Source: Opitutaceae bacterium (lineage in GTDB: Bacteria > Verrucomicrobiota > Verrucomicrobiia > Opitutales > Opitutaceae). Taken from it: 64,000 nucleotides of DNA. Below, one piece after another: positions 24,765 to 34,384 of the stretch (its first letter is position 1; every line of letters starts with the position of its first letter). The notes beneath the pieces are model-generated. The model made no database searches. It was not told where the DNA came from and worked only from the letters and a program-made list of their open reading frames with translations. The stretch spans positions 1,639,501-1,703,500 of the forward strand of contig JAWLBB010000001.1 in the NCBI GenBank assembly GCA_041395105.1. Reading direction: 5' to 3'. The position numbers were made by a program, and so were the translations under genes.

Positions 24765-26039
24765 ATGATTGACACCAAAATCCTCCGGGAAACACCGGAT
24801 GTTCTGCGCAAAGCCATTGCCGACAAGCGGAATGACTGTGACCTCGACGCGGTCCTTGAAATCGATGGTCGATGGAGGACGCGGCTGGCCGAAGTCGAGC
24901 GACTTCGGTCGGAACAGAAGTCCGCCAACACGGAGATGGCCGCCCTGCCCAAGGGATCGCCGGAATTCATCGCCAAGGTCCAGGTGCTGAAGGCGGCCTC
25001 GGCCCGGCTGAAGCAGGAGGAGGCCGTGCTCAAGGAATTGGAATCGGAATTCCGCGAGGCCGTGCTGACCATCCCGAACATCGCCCATCACTCGGTGCCG
25101 GTGGCACCCGATCCATCCGGCAACCAGACGGTGGACACTTGGGGCGAGATCGCGCCGCCTCCGGCGCATGCCGTCCCGCATTATGAGATCCCCTGGTTTT
25201 CCCGTATCGTCGATTTTGATCGCGGTGGCAAGGTGACCGGGGCGGGATTCCCTTTCTTTGTGGGCCAGGGTGCGCGCCTGGCCCGGGCCCTGGTGCAGTT
25301 TTTCCTCAATGAGGCGGGCAGCGCCGGCTACGAAGAGGTCAGCACACCGCTCTTCGTCAACGCGGAGAGCGCCACTGCGACCGGACAGCTTCCGGACAAG
25401 GAGGGTCAGATGTATCAAACCGTCGAGGGTGGTCTCTATGCCATTCCCACCGCGGAGGTCCCTCTGACCAATTTCTTCCGCGATGAGATTCTCGATCCGG
25501 AGTCCCTTCCCGTGCGACGGGTGGCCTACTCGCCTTGCTTCCGTCGCGAGGCGGGCAGCTACGGCAAGGACGTCCGGGGACTCAATCGGGTCCATCAATT
25601 CGACAAGGTGGAACTGGTCAAATGGGTCCACCCGGACAACAGCTACGATGAACTCGAGACCCTTCGTGGAAATTCGGAGAATCTCCTTCGCAAGCTCGGG
25701 CTTCCTTATCGGGTTCTCCTGATGTGCAGTGGGGATCTCGGCTTTGCCCAGGCCAAGAAGTACGATCTGGAGGTCTGGGCGGTCGGACAACAGCGCTGGC
25801 TTGAGGTATCCAGTTGCAGCAATTTCGAGAGTTTCCAGGCCCGGCGTGCCGGGATTCGTTTCCGGTCGGCGGAAACGGGCCGGCCCGAATATGTCCATAC
25901 CCTCAATGGATCGGCTCTGGCTGTTCCACGGACATTCGTGGCCATCCTGGAGAACAATCTGCAACCCGATGGACGGGTCCGCATCCCCGAGGTTCTTCGA
26001 CCCTATTACGGTGGGGATGAACTCGGGTTTGACGACTGA
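24765..26039 (+). CDS. serS: Serine--tRNA ligase
   Basis: 424 residues, the standard length. The N-terminal coiled-coil arm that grips the long variable arm of tRNA-Ser spans about 25-100 (DAVLEIDGRWRTRLAEVERL to LKELESEF). The class II catalytic core follows: TATGQLPDKEGQMYQ, IPTAEVPLTN, FRREAGSYGKDVRGLNRVHQF (motif 2) and LNGSALAVPRTFVAILENN (motif 3). It charges tRNA-Ser and, in other bacteria, tRNA-Sec with serine in the cytoplasm. tilS follows 21 bases downstream on the same strand, so a tRNA-related operon is likely. Confidence 0.97.
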   Translation: MIDTKILRETPDVLRKAIADKRNDCDLDAVLEIDGRWRTRLAEVERLRSEQKSANTEMAALPKGSPEFIAKVQVLKAASARLKQEEAVLKELESEFREAVLTIPNIAHHSVPVAPDPSGNQTVDTWGEIAPPPAHAVPHYEIPWFSRIVDFDRGGKVTGAGFPFFVGQGARLARALVQFFLNEAGSAGYEEVSTPLFVNAESATATGQLPDKEGQMYQTVEGGLYAIPTAEVPLTNFFRDEILDPESLPVRRVAYSPCFRREAGSYGKDVRGLNRVHQFDKVELVKWVHPDNSYDELETLRGNSENLLRKLGLPYRVLLMCSGDLGFAQAKKYDLEVWAVGQQRWLEVSSCSNFESFQARRAGIRFRSAETGRPEYVHTLNGSALAVPRTFVAILENNLQPDGRVRIPEVLRPYYGGDELGFDD

Positions 26040-26060
26040 AGGGACACGATTTGAGATTTC

Positions 26061-27518
26061 ATGACCGGGGTTGATTGGAAAGTCTGCGCAGCCCGGGTCG
26101 CCAATCTTGTCTCCCGGTCGGATCTCGAACCGGCAGCGGTGGCCGGGCTGGAGGCGGTGTCCGAAGAAGAGGCGACCGGTCTGGCCTGTTCGGGGGGGGC
26201 GGACTCGGTCTTGCTGGTCCTGGCGCTGGTCGGGTGCCTCGGTAGGGCTCGCTCCTGGCATGTCCTGCATTTTGACCACGGTGTCCGCGGGGATGCCTCC
26301 CGTGCGGATGCCGGCTTCGTCCGTTCTCTGGCGGAAGGTCTCGGGCTTCCCTACAGCGAAGGGGTGGGGGCGGGGCTTCATCCGCCAACGGAAGATGTCC
26401 TTCGACGGGCCCGGCTCGATTTCCTGCACGCCACCTTGCGCCGTCTCGGGTCGACCAGCCTGGCCCTGGGTCATCAGGCCGAGGATGTCATCGAATCCAT
26501 GTTGATCCGGTTGGCCCGGGGAAGCGGGGCGGCCGGACTCTCCTCGCCACGGCCGGTTCAGGCTTTTTCATCCGGAATCCGCCATTACCGTCCTCTTTTG
26601 GGATGGACCCGCGAGCGGGTGCGTCGGGTATTGACCGAAGCCGGCGCTCCCTGGCGTGAGGATGCCAGCAACCTGGAAGACGCTCATCTGCGCAACCGAC
26701 TCCGCCGGACCGTCTTGCCGGCCTGGGGGGCGGCCGAGAGCCGGGATCTGGCGACCGGAGTTCTCCTGGCCCGACGGAGACTGGAGGACGAAGATCGGGC
26801 GCTGGACCAGTGGCTGGAAGAGATGCTCCCGGAAAGTTCGTTTTCCGACGACTTGATCGACCTGAGACCTCTTCGGGGTCGGCCGGTTGCCTTGTGGCGC
26901 CGAGCCATCGATCGATGGGCGCGGGGCCGCCCCGATCTGAGCGGAATCAGTCGAAGCTGGGTTGAGATGCTGGTTGAGAACGCTCTGGCGGGTGTGGACC
27001 TGCGGATCAGCGCGGGGAAGGCGGGAACGGTGGCGCTCACCAATGACCGACTCCGTTTCTCGCCCACCGCCAGGTCGCCTGGAGAGGACTGGACCGGGGT
27101 TTCCCTCGCGACGGGCAGCATGCTGGTCCTGCCGTCGGGCACGAGGGTGGGGGCCCGCCAGGTCACCCTCAGTCCGGATTTGCGCGAGCGGATCCTGAGC
27201 GGAGAAAATGACCCGGACGGAATGGCCTGGTTGGCCTGGACCGATGATTCGATCCCGGTTTTCACGGTAAGGCCGCCGTGCGAGGGCGATCGCTACCGCC
27301 CCCTGGGCGCGCCCGGAACGATCAAGCTGAGCGATCAGTTCATCAATCGGAAGATTTGTGTGGAACGGCGACGTTTTCTGCCTGTCTTCTGCCTCCCTGA
27401 GGGTGAGATTGTCTGGTGCCCGGGACTTCCTCCAGCCGACCGGCTGCGGATTAATGAACAAACGTTCCGAGCCGTTCAATTGACTTATTGCTGGTCAACC
27501 GCCACCTTCCGTCTGTAA
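26061..27518 (+). CDS. tilS: tRNA(Ile)-lysidine synthase
   Basis: 485 residues. The PP-loop that binds ATP is ACSGGADSV (residues 42-50), followed by LHFDHGVRGDASRADAGFV and GHQAEDVIESMLIRLARGSG, all characteristic of TilS. Residues about 200-330 are the helical tRNA-binding region, and the C-terminal third (RPPCEGDRYRPLGAPGTIKLSDQF) is the TilS C-terminal domain. The enzyme changes C34 of the CAU-anticodon tRNA-Ile to lysidine so it reads AUA. It precedes ftsH by 16 bases; tilS-ftsH adjacency is widespread in bacteria and supports the assignment. Confidence 0.94.
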   Translation: MTGVDWKVCAARVANLVSRSDLEPAAVAGLEAVSEEEATGLACSGGADSVLLVLALVGCLGRARSWHVLHFDHGVRGDASRADAGFVRSLAEGLGLPYSEGVGAGLHPPTEDVLRRARLDFLHATLRRLGSTSLALGHQAEDVIESMLIRLARGSGAAGLSSPRPVQAFSSGIRHYRPLLGWTRERVRRVLTEAGAPWREDASNLEDAHLRNRLRRTVLPAWGAAESRDLATGVLLARRRLEDEDRALDQWLEEMLPESSFSDDLIDLRPLRGRPVALWRRAIDRWARGRPDLSGISRSWVEMLVENALAGVDLRISAGKAGTVALTNDRLRFSPTARSPGEDWTGVSLATGSMLVLPSGTRVGARQVTLSPDLRERILSGENDPDGMAWLAWTDDSIPVFTVRPPCEGDRYRPLGAPGTIKLSDQFINRKICVERRRFLPVFCLPEGEIVWCPGLPPADRLRINEQTFRAVQLTYCWSTATFRL

Positions 27519-27534
27519 AACCGATTCTTTTTAG

Positions 27535-29544
27535 ATGTCCGACCCCAAGCAAAGAGGTAACCGAAAGCCGCTCAAGAATACGCCCCCCGAGCGCTTCCAA
27601 CCGCGTGTCCTACTGATCTGGCTGGCGATTTTCGCCGCCATTGTCGCACTCTGGTTTTTCAATCCCGGCAATTCGAGCAGTGCCGAGCCTCTGAGGATCC
27701 AGCAGGTGGTGGAGGCGGCTGAGGCCGGCGATGTCTCGGAGGGCGTCATAAAGGCCGATTCTTCCGGGGGCAAGGACTGGGCCATCCTGATGGGCAAGAT
27801 CCGCAATGTCAGCGGGTCCGGGGCACCCTCCATCCCGTTTCGGGCGGAAGGTCGCCTGACCGATGAGAATTTTGCCCGCCTGCAGAAGTCCGGTGCCTTC
27901 ACCGAAGCGCGGGCCAATACCCTGTTCACCCAGTTGCTCTTCAGCCTGCTGCCCTTCATCATCATTATCGGGCTCCTTTACTTTCTCTTTGTCCGCCAAT
28001 TACGCATGGCCGGCCGCGGAGCTCTCAATTTCGGCAAGAGCAAGGCCAAGCTCCTCCAGCGGGATCGGGAACGGCTGACGTTCAACGACGTTGCCGGCTG
28101 CGACGAGGCCAAGGAAGAGGTCAGCGAGGTGGTAGAGTTCCTCAAGGATCCGAAGAAATTCCAGAAAATCGGCGGACGGATTCCCAAGGGTATCCTGATG
28201 GTCGGGCCTCCGGGAACGGGCAAGACCCTCCTGGCCAAAGCGGTGGCCGGAGAAGCCGATGTGCCCTTCTTCTCGATCAGCGGTTCGGATTTTGTCGAGA
28301 TGTTCGTCGGTGTCGGTGCGAGCCGGGTCCGGGATATGTTCGAGCAGGGGCGCAAGAACGCGCCCTGTCTGATCTTTATCGATGAAATCGACGCGGTCGG
28401 ACGCCAGCGTGGCGCCGGATTGGGCGGGGGAAATGACGAACGCGAGCAGACCCTCAACTCCCTTCTGGTCGAGATGGACGGTTTTGACACGACCGAGGGC
28501 GTCATCATCATCGCGGCAACCAATCGGCCGGATGTCCTCGACAGCGCCCTGCTGCGTCCCGGGCGATTCGACCGGCAGGTCTATATTGATCTCCCGGATC
28601 TGGTGGGCCGCGAACAGATTCTCAAGGTCCATGCCCGAAAGCTCCCCTTGGCCGACGATGTGAACCTGGCCACGGTGGCCCGTGGAACGCCCGGATTATC
28701 CGGCGCCGAACTTGCCAACTTGCTCAACGAGGCCGCCCTGACCGCGGCCCGGCGGAACAAGAAGAAGATCGACGGCGGCGATATCGAGGAGGCCCGCGAG
28801 AAGGTCCAGTTTGGCCGCGAACGGCGCCGGATCATGGACGACGAGGACAAGAAGATCGTGGCCTACCATGAGGCCGGCCATGCCCTTGTTCAGGCGGTCC
28901 TCGACGACGGCAACATGCCCATCCACAAGGTGACGATCATTCCGCGAGGCGGGAGCCTGGGCAGCACCATGTTCATTCCGACCAAGGACACCTACAATTA
29001 CGCGAAACGCCGCATGCTCAATCAGCTGGCCACCATGATGGGCGGTCGCATTGCGGAGGATATTGCGCTGGGCGATGTGACCAGCGGGGCTTCGGGCGAT
29101 ATCAAGCAGGCGACCAAACTCGCCCGGCACATGGTTTGCGATTGGGGTATGAGCGTGCTCGGTCCGATCGCTCTGGGGGACAACCAGGAAACCGTCTTCC
29201 TTGGCCGGGAGATCAGCCGGACCCAGAATTACAGTGAGGAGACCGCGCAGCGCATCGATTCGGAGATCCGCCGGATCGTTGATGAGCAGTATCAACGGGC
29301 CACCGATGTCATCAAAGGACACCGTCCGGCGCTCGACAAACTGGCGGAGTCCCTCCTCGAATTCGAGACTCTGGACGGACAGCACGTGCACGAAATCATC
29401 GAACACGGCGAAATCCAGTCGGCGATTGCGCGGCCCGAGCCCCTCAAGAAATCCGAGCCGGTCGTCTCGGGCTCCAAGGATGCGGCCCGTTCCGAACCCG
29501 AGTCGATTCCTCCGGGGATCGATTCCGCCCAGCAACCGGCCTGA
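27535..29544 (+). CDS. ftsH: ATP-dependent zinc metalloprotease FtsH
   Basis: 669 residues. Two membrane helices (about 25-42 and 133-153) flank a periplasmic domain. The AAA module has Walker A GPPGTGKT (224-231), Walker B LIFIDEIDAVG, the pore loop FVEMFVGVGASRVRDMFEQ and SRH residues ATNRPDVLDSALLRPGRFDRQ. The M41 peptidase has the zinc site HEAGH (His445-His449). The enzyme is a membrane-anchored hexamer that extracts and degrades misassembled membrane proteins and short-lived regulators. The last 50 residues are a Pro/Ser-rich disordered tail. Third gene of a serS-tilS-ftsH run. Confidence 0.97.
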   Translation: MSDPKQRGNRKPLKNTPPERFQPRVLLIWLAIFAAIVALWFFNPGNSSSAEPLRIQQVVEAAEAGDVSEGVIKADSSGGKDWAILMGKIRNVSGSGAPSIPFRAEGRLTDENFARLQKSGAFTEARANTLFTQLLFSLLPFIIIIGLLYFLFVRQLRMAGRGALNFGKSKAKLLQRDRERLTFNDVAGCDEAKEEVSEVVEFLKDPKKFQKIGGRIPKGILMVGPPGTGKTLLAKAVAGEADVPFFSISGSDFVEMFVGVGASRVRDMFEQGRKNAPCLIFIDEIDAVGRQRGAGLGGGNDEREQTLNSLLVEMDGFDTTEGVIIIAATNRPDVLDSALLRPGRFDRQVYIDLPDLVGREQILKVHARKLPLADDVNLATVARGTPGLSGAELANLLNEAALTAARRNKKKIDGGDIEEAREKVQFGRERRRIMDDEDKKIVAYHEAGHALVQAVLDDGNMPIHKVTIIPRGGSLGSTMFIPTKDTYNYAKRRMLNQLATMMGGRIAEDIALGDVTSGASGDIKQATKLARHMVCDWGMSVLGPIALGDNQETVFLGREISRTQNYSEETAQRIDSEIRRIVDEQYQRATDVIKGHRPALDKLAESLLEFETLDGQHVHEIIEHGEIQSAIARPEPLKKSEPVVSGSKDAARSEPESIPPGIDSAQQPA

Positions 29545-29737
29545 GAGGATAGGGATTTCCCGAGGCCGGCCATCGTTCTGGACCGTCCGCCCGGGAAGCG
29601 CGGAAGACCTGCCGACAGCGGACCGGTCCCGGCAGGTGGAGGTTGTTGCCCACCCGGCGCCGATCTGCCGGGAGGCGTTTACCCCGTTTCCCCAGCCTTG
29701 CCCTCCGGTCGGCGGATCCGTTAACTGGCACCCTTCC

Positions 29738-31018
29738 ATGAGCCGTCCTGATCCGATGTCCATCCCGTTTTCCGATTTCGGCAAGCGTCTCCGGTCGCCC
29801 GCGATTGCCAGCCTCATGAGCGCGGCACTCCACGATCCCGATCTTCTCAGTCTGGCGGCCGGATTCACCGACAGCTCATCATTGCCGGTGACGGCGATCG
29901 GCCGGGCCGTCCGCCGTCTCGAGGAACGCAGCGGACCGCCGGATCATCTTCAATACGGAACCAATCAGGGCCGGCCGGGACTGCGCCGCCTGCTCGCCGG
30001 ACGCATCGCGGCCCTTGACGGCCTGGGCGAGAAAGAGGCGGATCCCGATCGGGTTCTTGTGACCAATGGTTCCCAGCAGGCGTTGTATCTGGCGACGTCG
30101 GTCCTCTGCGATCCCGGCGATATTGTGATGGTCGAGCGCCCGAGCTATTTCGTTTACCTCGACATGCTCCGGGGCAAAGGAGCCCGGATTCTGGATCTCC
30201 CCGAATGCGAGGAAGGGCGTCTCGATCTCGAGGCATTCGGGTCGCTGCTCGCGAAACTGGAGGCTTCGGGCGAGATCAGGCGGGTCAAGATTGTCTATCT
30301 GGAGAGTTACTTCTCCAATCCGACCGGTCTCTCTCGAACGGTTGAGGAAAAGGAGGGTCTGGCACGGGTCCTGGCTGAGCGTGGCGTCCGGCCCGTGGTG
30401 ATTGAGGACGCCGCCTACCGTGATCTCTATTTTGAAGAACCCTTTCCGGCCACCAGCGTTCTCGCCTTGAGCGCGTTTGGCTCGATGCCCTGCCTCTACC
30501 TGGGCACCCTGACCAAACCCTATGCCAGCGGCCTGAAGACCGGCTTCGGCATCTGTTCGGCTCCCGAGCTGCTTCAGCGGATGCTCTGGCTTAAAAGTCA
30601 TCATGATTTCGGGACGGCGAATTTCAACCAGTCCCTTCTGGAGGAGATCCTGCTCGAGGGCGGCCTCGACCCGCAGATGGCCATCCTCCGCCACAAATAC
30701 CGTCTCAAGATGGAGGCTCTGGACGATGCCCTCCGCTCCGAGGGACTGGATGGTCTTGGCTGGGTCTGGGCGAAGCCCCTGGGAGGAATCTACCTCTGGC
30801 TTCGGGCGCCCGTCGGTCTGGATACACGGACCGATTCCGCCTTCTGGCAGGCCTGTCTCGAGGAAAAGGTGATCTATGTTCCGGGTGATCTCTGTTATGG
30901 CGATCGGCCGTCATCCGGTCGCGTGCGCCTGAGCTTCGGGGTGCTCTCACCGGACCAGCTTGCGGACGCGGCCTCCCGCTTCGCCCGGGCCGCCCGGAAG
31001 GTGGCGGTGCCGGCTTAA
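29738..31018 (+). CDS. PLP-dependent aminotransferase, class I/II
   Basis: 426 residues from ATG 29738; ATG 29756 (MSIPFSDF) is an equally good start. The fold-type I pattern is clear: QYGTNQGRPGLRRLLAGR, VTNGSQQALYLATSVLCDPGD, YLESYFSNPTG, VIEDAAYRDLYF and the PLP lysine in GTLTKPYASGLKTGFG (about Lys260). The GTNQG and EDAAYRDL segments resemble the 2-aminoadipate/kynurenine aminotransferase (LysN-like) branch, also related to the catalytic domain of MocR regulators. There is no DNA-binding domain. The exact amino acid is not decided by sequence. Cytoplasmic. It stands 193 bases after ftsH and seems to be a separate unit. Confidence 0.88.
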   Translation: MSRPDPMSIPFSDFGKRLRSPAIASLMSAALHDPDLLSLAAGFTDSSSLPVTAIGRAVRRLEERSGPPDHLQYGTNQGRPGLRRLLAGRIAALDGLGEKEADPDRVLVTNGSQQALYLATSVLCDPGDIVMVERPSYFVYLDMLRGKGARILDLPECEEGRLDLEAFGSLLAKLEASGEIRRVKIVYLESYFSNPTGLSRTVEEKEGLARVLAERGVRPVVIEDAAYRDLYFEEPFPATSVLALSAFGSMPCLYLGTLTKPYASGLKTGFGICSAPELLQRMLWLKSHHDFGTANFNQSLLEEILLEGGLDPQMAILRHKYRLKMEALDDALRSEGLDGLGWVWAKPLGGIYLWLRAPVGLDTRTDSAFWQACLEEKVIYVPGDLCYGDRPSSGRVRLSFGVLSPDQLADAASRFARAARKVAVPA

Positions 31019-31090
31019 GGTTCCCCCGGTTTCTGACGTTGCGATGGGTGGATCCCTTTCCCGGAATATCGAGATTTCACGAGCGACCCT

Positions 31091-32476
31091 ATGAATATTT
31101 GCTGCATCGGAGCCGGCTATGTCGGCGGTCCCACCATGGCCATGATTGCCCGGAAATGCCCGGACATCAAGGTCACCGTGGTCGATATCAATCAGGCCCG
31201 GATCAACCAGTGGAACTCGGATCATCTCCCGGTCTTCGAACCGGGTCTGGATGAAGTCGTCCGGGAGTCCCGTGGTCGAAACCTCTTCTTCTCCACTGAG
31301 GTGGACCGGGGGATCGATGAAGCGGACATGATCTTCGTCTGTGTCGGCACCCCGACCAAGACCTATGGCGTCGGGGCGGGACGGGCTGCCGACCTGCGCT
31401 ATATCGAGCTGTGCGCACGCCGGATCGCCGCTGTGGCCAAGGGGCGGAAAATCGTGGTCGAGAAATCGACCCTGCCGGTCCGGACGGCCGAGTCGCTGAA
31501 GACCGTCCTGACCGCCAATTGTCAGGGCGGGGCCGAGTTCCAGGTCCTCTCGAACCCGGAATTCCTCGCCGAGGGAACGGCCATTGCCGATCTGGAGAGC
31601 CCGGATCGCGTCCTCATCGGTGGGGAAACCACCCCGGAGGGACTTGAGGCGGCCGCGACCCTGGCGGCGGTCTACGCTGCCTGGGTGCCGCGGGAGCGCA
31701 TCATCACCACCAACCTCTGGTCCTCCGAACTCTCGAAACTCGTCGCCAACGCCTTCCTCGCCCAGCGCATCTCAAGCATCAACGCCATCTCCGCTCTCTG
31801 TGAAGCGACCGAGGCGGATGTGGATGAGGTCAGTTTTGCCATCGGGCGCGACAGCCGCATCGGTCCGAAGTTTCTCAAAGCCTCGGTCGGGTTCGGTGGA
31901 TCCTGTTTCCAGAAGGACATTCTCAACCTCGTCTACCTCTGCGAGCATTTCGGGCTGCCCGAAGTCGCCGCCTACTGGGAACAGGTCGTCAAGATGAACG
32001 ACTGGCAGAAGGGGCGTTATGCCCAGAAGGTCGTCAGCAGCCTCTTCAACACCGTTGCCGGAAAGAAGATCGCCGTCCTAGGTTTCGCGTTCAAGAAGGA
32101 CACGAACGACACCCGCGAGTCCGCCGCCATCTATGTCTGCCGCGATCTCCTCGAGGAGCAGGCCCACCTTGCGATCTATGATCCCAAAGTATCCGAAGAA
32201 CAGATACGGATGGACCTCAGGCAGAAGGAGGTTCTCGAGGACGGGCGTTCGAACCACCGGGTCCGGATCGTCGACGACGTCTACGAGGCGACCCGGGAGG
32301 CCCATGCCATCCTTGTCCTGACGGAATGGGACGAATTCAAGACGCTCGATTTTGGCCGGATTTTCGAGGGGATGGTCAAGCCGGCCTTCCTCTTCGACGG
32401 ACGCAATGTCCTTGATCTGAAAGCCCTGCGCGGGATCGGCTTTGTCGCTTCCGGCATCGGCAAGGGCGGGCGCTGA
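31091..32476 (+). CDS. UDP-glucose 6-dehydrogenase
   Basis: 461 residues. The N-terminal Rossmann motif GAGYVGGPTMAM, VDINQARINQWNS, SNPEFLAEGTAI and the active-site GGSCFQKD (Cys272) establish the UDP-sugar 4-electron dehydrogenase family. SNPEFLAEGTAIADL and FKKDTNDTRES, with the long length, place it nearer the animal/plant UGDH type than the shorter enteric Ugd. It oxidises UDP-glucose to UDP-glucuronate with two NAD+ in the cytoplasm, for capsule, LPS or polysaccharide synthesis. No other nucleotide-sugar gene is adjacent. Confidence 0.95.
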   Translation: MNICCIGAGYVGGPTMAMIARKCPDIKVTVVDINQARINQWNSDHLPVFEPGLDEVVRESRGRNLFFSTEVDRGIDEADMIFVCVGTPTKTYGVGAGRAADLRYIELCARRIAAVAKGRKIVVEKSTLPVRTAESLKTVLTANCQGGAEFQVLSNPEFLAEGTAIADLESPDRVLIGGETTPEGLEAAATLAAVYAAWVPRERIITTNLWSSELSKLVANAFLAQRISSINAISALCEATEADVDEVSFAIGRDSRIGPKFLKASVGFGGSCFQKDILNLVYLCEHFGLPEVAAYWEQVVKMNDWQKGRYAQKVVSSLFNTVAGKKIAVLGFAFKKDTNDTRESAAIYVCRDLLEEQAHLAIYDPKVSEEQIRMDLRQKEVLEDGRSNHRVRIVDDVYEATREAHAILVLTEWDEFKTLDFGRIFEGMVKPAFLFDGRNVLDLKALRGIGFVASGIGKGGR

Positions 32477-32528
32477 GCCGATATTGGGGTTTGGCAAATC
32501 GCCCCGGGTCTGTATTTTTGCAGCCCAT

Positions 32529-33023
32529 ATGGTCAGGGGAGCGAGAGCGGGATGCCTGGGATTCGCGGCGGTCGTCGCGTGTTTCGCCCTATCCTCGAAG
32601 GCCGCCGCCTATGTCCCGGATCCCTGGGAACGGCAGGTGGTGGCGTCCTGCCTCGTCCTTGAGGCGTCGAGTGACGGACCGGTTGGCCTGATGGCGGTGG
32701 CCAACGTGATTTCCAACCGGGCAGACGGGGATTCCCGCCGGTTCTACCGGGAGGTCAGGAAGCCTTACGCCTTTTCCTCGATGAACTCGGCCACCCGGGG
32801 CAATAACGCGGGCAAGGGCTATGCCCCGCTGGTTCGGCGCGCCTCCCGCGATCCGAACTGGGGACTCGCCCTCAAGGTGGTGGATCGGCTGTATGCCGGA
32901 ACGCTTCAGGATGTGACCGGCGGCGCCACCCATTTTTCCCTCAAGAAGGAACGGGCCACCTGGATGAGCAAGATGACGGTGACCGCCATCATCGGCAGTC
33001 ACAAGTTCATGAAGCAACCCTGA
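32529..33023 (+). CDS. SleB/CwlJ-like cell wall hydrolase
   Basis: 164 residues from ATG 32529. The N-terminus has a signal peptide (GFAAVVACFALSSKAAAY). The mature protein is a single Hydrolase_2 domain: VVASCLVLEASSDGPVGLMAVANVISNRA contains the Glu expected to act as the catalytic acid of these lytic enzymes, followed by PYAFSSMN and a C-terminal GGATHFSLK segment. Homologues cleave peptidoglycan during spore germination or wall turnover. This organism is not expected to sporulate, so wall remodelling is more likely. Confidence 0.85.
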   Translation: MVRGARAGCLGFAAVVACFALSSKAAAYVPDPWERQVVASCLVLEASSDGPVGLMAVANVISNRADGDSRRFYREVRKPYAFSSMNSATRGNNAGKGYAPLVRRASRDPNWGLALKVVDRLYAGTLQDVTGGATHFSLKKERATWMSKMTVTAIIGSHKFMKQP

Positions 33024-33143
33024 GTCCCGGGGCGTCGCCACCTTCAGCCACAGGGCCGGACCTTGGTCCATGCCTCCGCCAGTCCGGTCCGGCAGGTGCC
33101 CGGTCCGTGTCCATGCGGGGAATCGGCCGGTTCCTCCGCCCTT

Positions 33144-34382
33144 TCAGACAAACTCCGGAGCGTCGAATTTTCCGCCAAGCTCGGCCTCCGACGGACAATC
33201 CAGCCACCGGTCGAGTATCCGGGCGTAGATGCCGCGGAAATCGATGCTGTATTCAAGGTCCGACTTCGGCTGAAGATCAAGGTCGGGGCGGTCTCCGTGG
33301 ATGCCTCCGTGTAGTGAGGAACCCATGACAAAGAGAGGCGCGGCGGTGCCGTGGTCGGTGCCCCGGCCGTTGTTCTCGGCGGGACGGCGGCCAAACTCGG
33401 AGAAGGTCATGGTAAGCACGCGATCCGCCACGCCCTTCGCTTCAAGGTCCGCCTGGAAGGCGCGCATCGCTTCGGCCAGGGTGCGGAGGAGGTCGCCGTG
33501 GGTGGCGGCCTGGTTGCTGTGGGTGTCGAAGCCGCCGAGCGAGACGAAGTAGACCCGGGTCGGCAGATCGGCCGCGATGAGGGTGGCGATGTTGCGCAGG
33601 GAGCCTCCCAATCCGGATTCCGGATACAGGGAGGATCTTCCCGGTCCGGCAAGGATCGATTGGATCTTCTCCTCGGTCACGATCGCGTCGAGCATGGTGT
33701 GCTTGAGGAAGGTCAGGTTGGAGGAGCCGGCCTCGGGAATCTGCTCGAGGAGGGCCCGCTCGGCGCCTTTGGCGGTTGAACCGGATCGACCCCGACCGGC
33801 CCGGGCCGGGAGGCCGAAGGTCTCATGGGGAGCGGCGCCCAGGAAGGAGGGCGGCGTCTCGGTCGAGAGGTGAATTCCGGCCGGTCCGTCCATTCCGGCG
33901 CAGCGGGCGTCGAAAAACCGGCCAAGCCAGCCCGTGGGGAGGAAGTCATCGGATCCGGCGGCCGATTCCCAGATCTCGGTCGACCGGAAATGACTCCGGT
34001 TCGGGTTGGGATAGCCGACGTTCTGGAGAATGGCGAGTTTGCCGTCGTCGAGGAGGGGCCGGAAGTCGCTCAATTCGGGATGAAGTCCGAGCAGCCCGCC
34101 GATGGGAATGGACTTGGTTTTCGGGATGGCCAGCGTCGGGCGGAGGCGGAAGTAGCGGTCGTCCTCGAATGGAATGATTGTGTTGAGTCCGTCGTTGCCC
34201 CCGGCCAGCTGGACAAGGACGAGGATGGAGGAATCTTTCCCCGGTTGAGGGTTGCCGGCCAGCAGGCTCCGGGTGAGGAAACCGGGAGCGAAGCCGCTGA
34301 AGGCGATCAGGCTGAGGCCGCGAACTCCGCGGCCGAGAAATTCGCGACGGGTGTAGGGAAATTGTCCGGACGGATTTTTCAT
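33144..34382 (-). CDS. DUF1501 exported protein
   Basis: 412 residues. A Tat-type signal (TRREFLGRGV then a hydrophobic core SLIAFSGFAPGF) directs folded export. The body is DUF1501, related to sulfatase/alkaline-phosphatase-like folds: LVLVQLAGGNDGLNTIIPF, RSHFRSTEIWESA, SLGGFDTHSNQ, FSEFGRRPAENNGRGTDHG. These metal-ligand-like segments suggest a hydrolase, but no activity is established. It starts two bases after the stop of the DUF1800 gene. The pairing is characteristic of Planctomycetes and Verrucomicrobia, implying a shared envelope role. Confidence 0.93.
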   Translation of the reverse strand: MKNPSGQFPYTRREFLGRGVRGLSLIAFSGFAPGFLTRSLLAGNPQPGKDSSILVLVQLAGGNDGLNTIIPFEDDRYFRLRPTLAIPKTKSIPIGGLLGLHPELSDFRPLLDDGKLAILQNVGYPNPNRSHFRSTEIWESAAGSDDFLPTGWLGRFFDARCAGMDGPAGIHLSTETPPSFLGAAPHETFGLPARAGRGRSGSTAKGAERALLEQIPEAGSSNLTFLKHTMLDAIVTEEKIQSILAGPGRSSLYPESGLGGSLRNIATLIAADLPTRVYFVSLGGFDTHSNQAATHGDLLRTLAEAMRAFQADLEAKGVADRVLTMTFSEFGRRPAENNGRGTDHGTAAPLFVMGSSLHGGIHGDRPDLDLQPKSDLEYSIDFRGIYARILDRWLDCPSEAELGGKFDAPEFV

Positions 34383-34384
34383 TT

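Noticed and set aside
24729..26474. A 581-codon minus-strand frame
   Set aside because: Antisense of serS and the start of tilS; no family resemblance.
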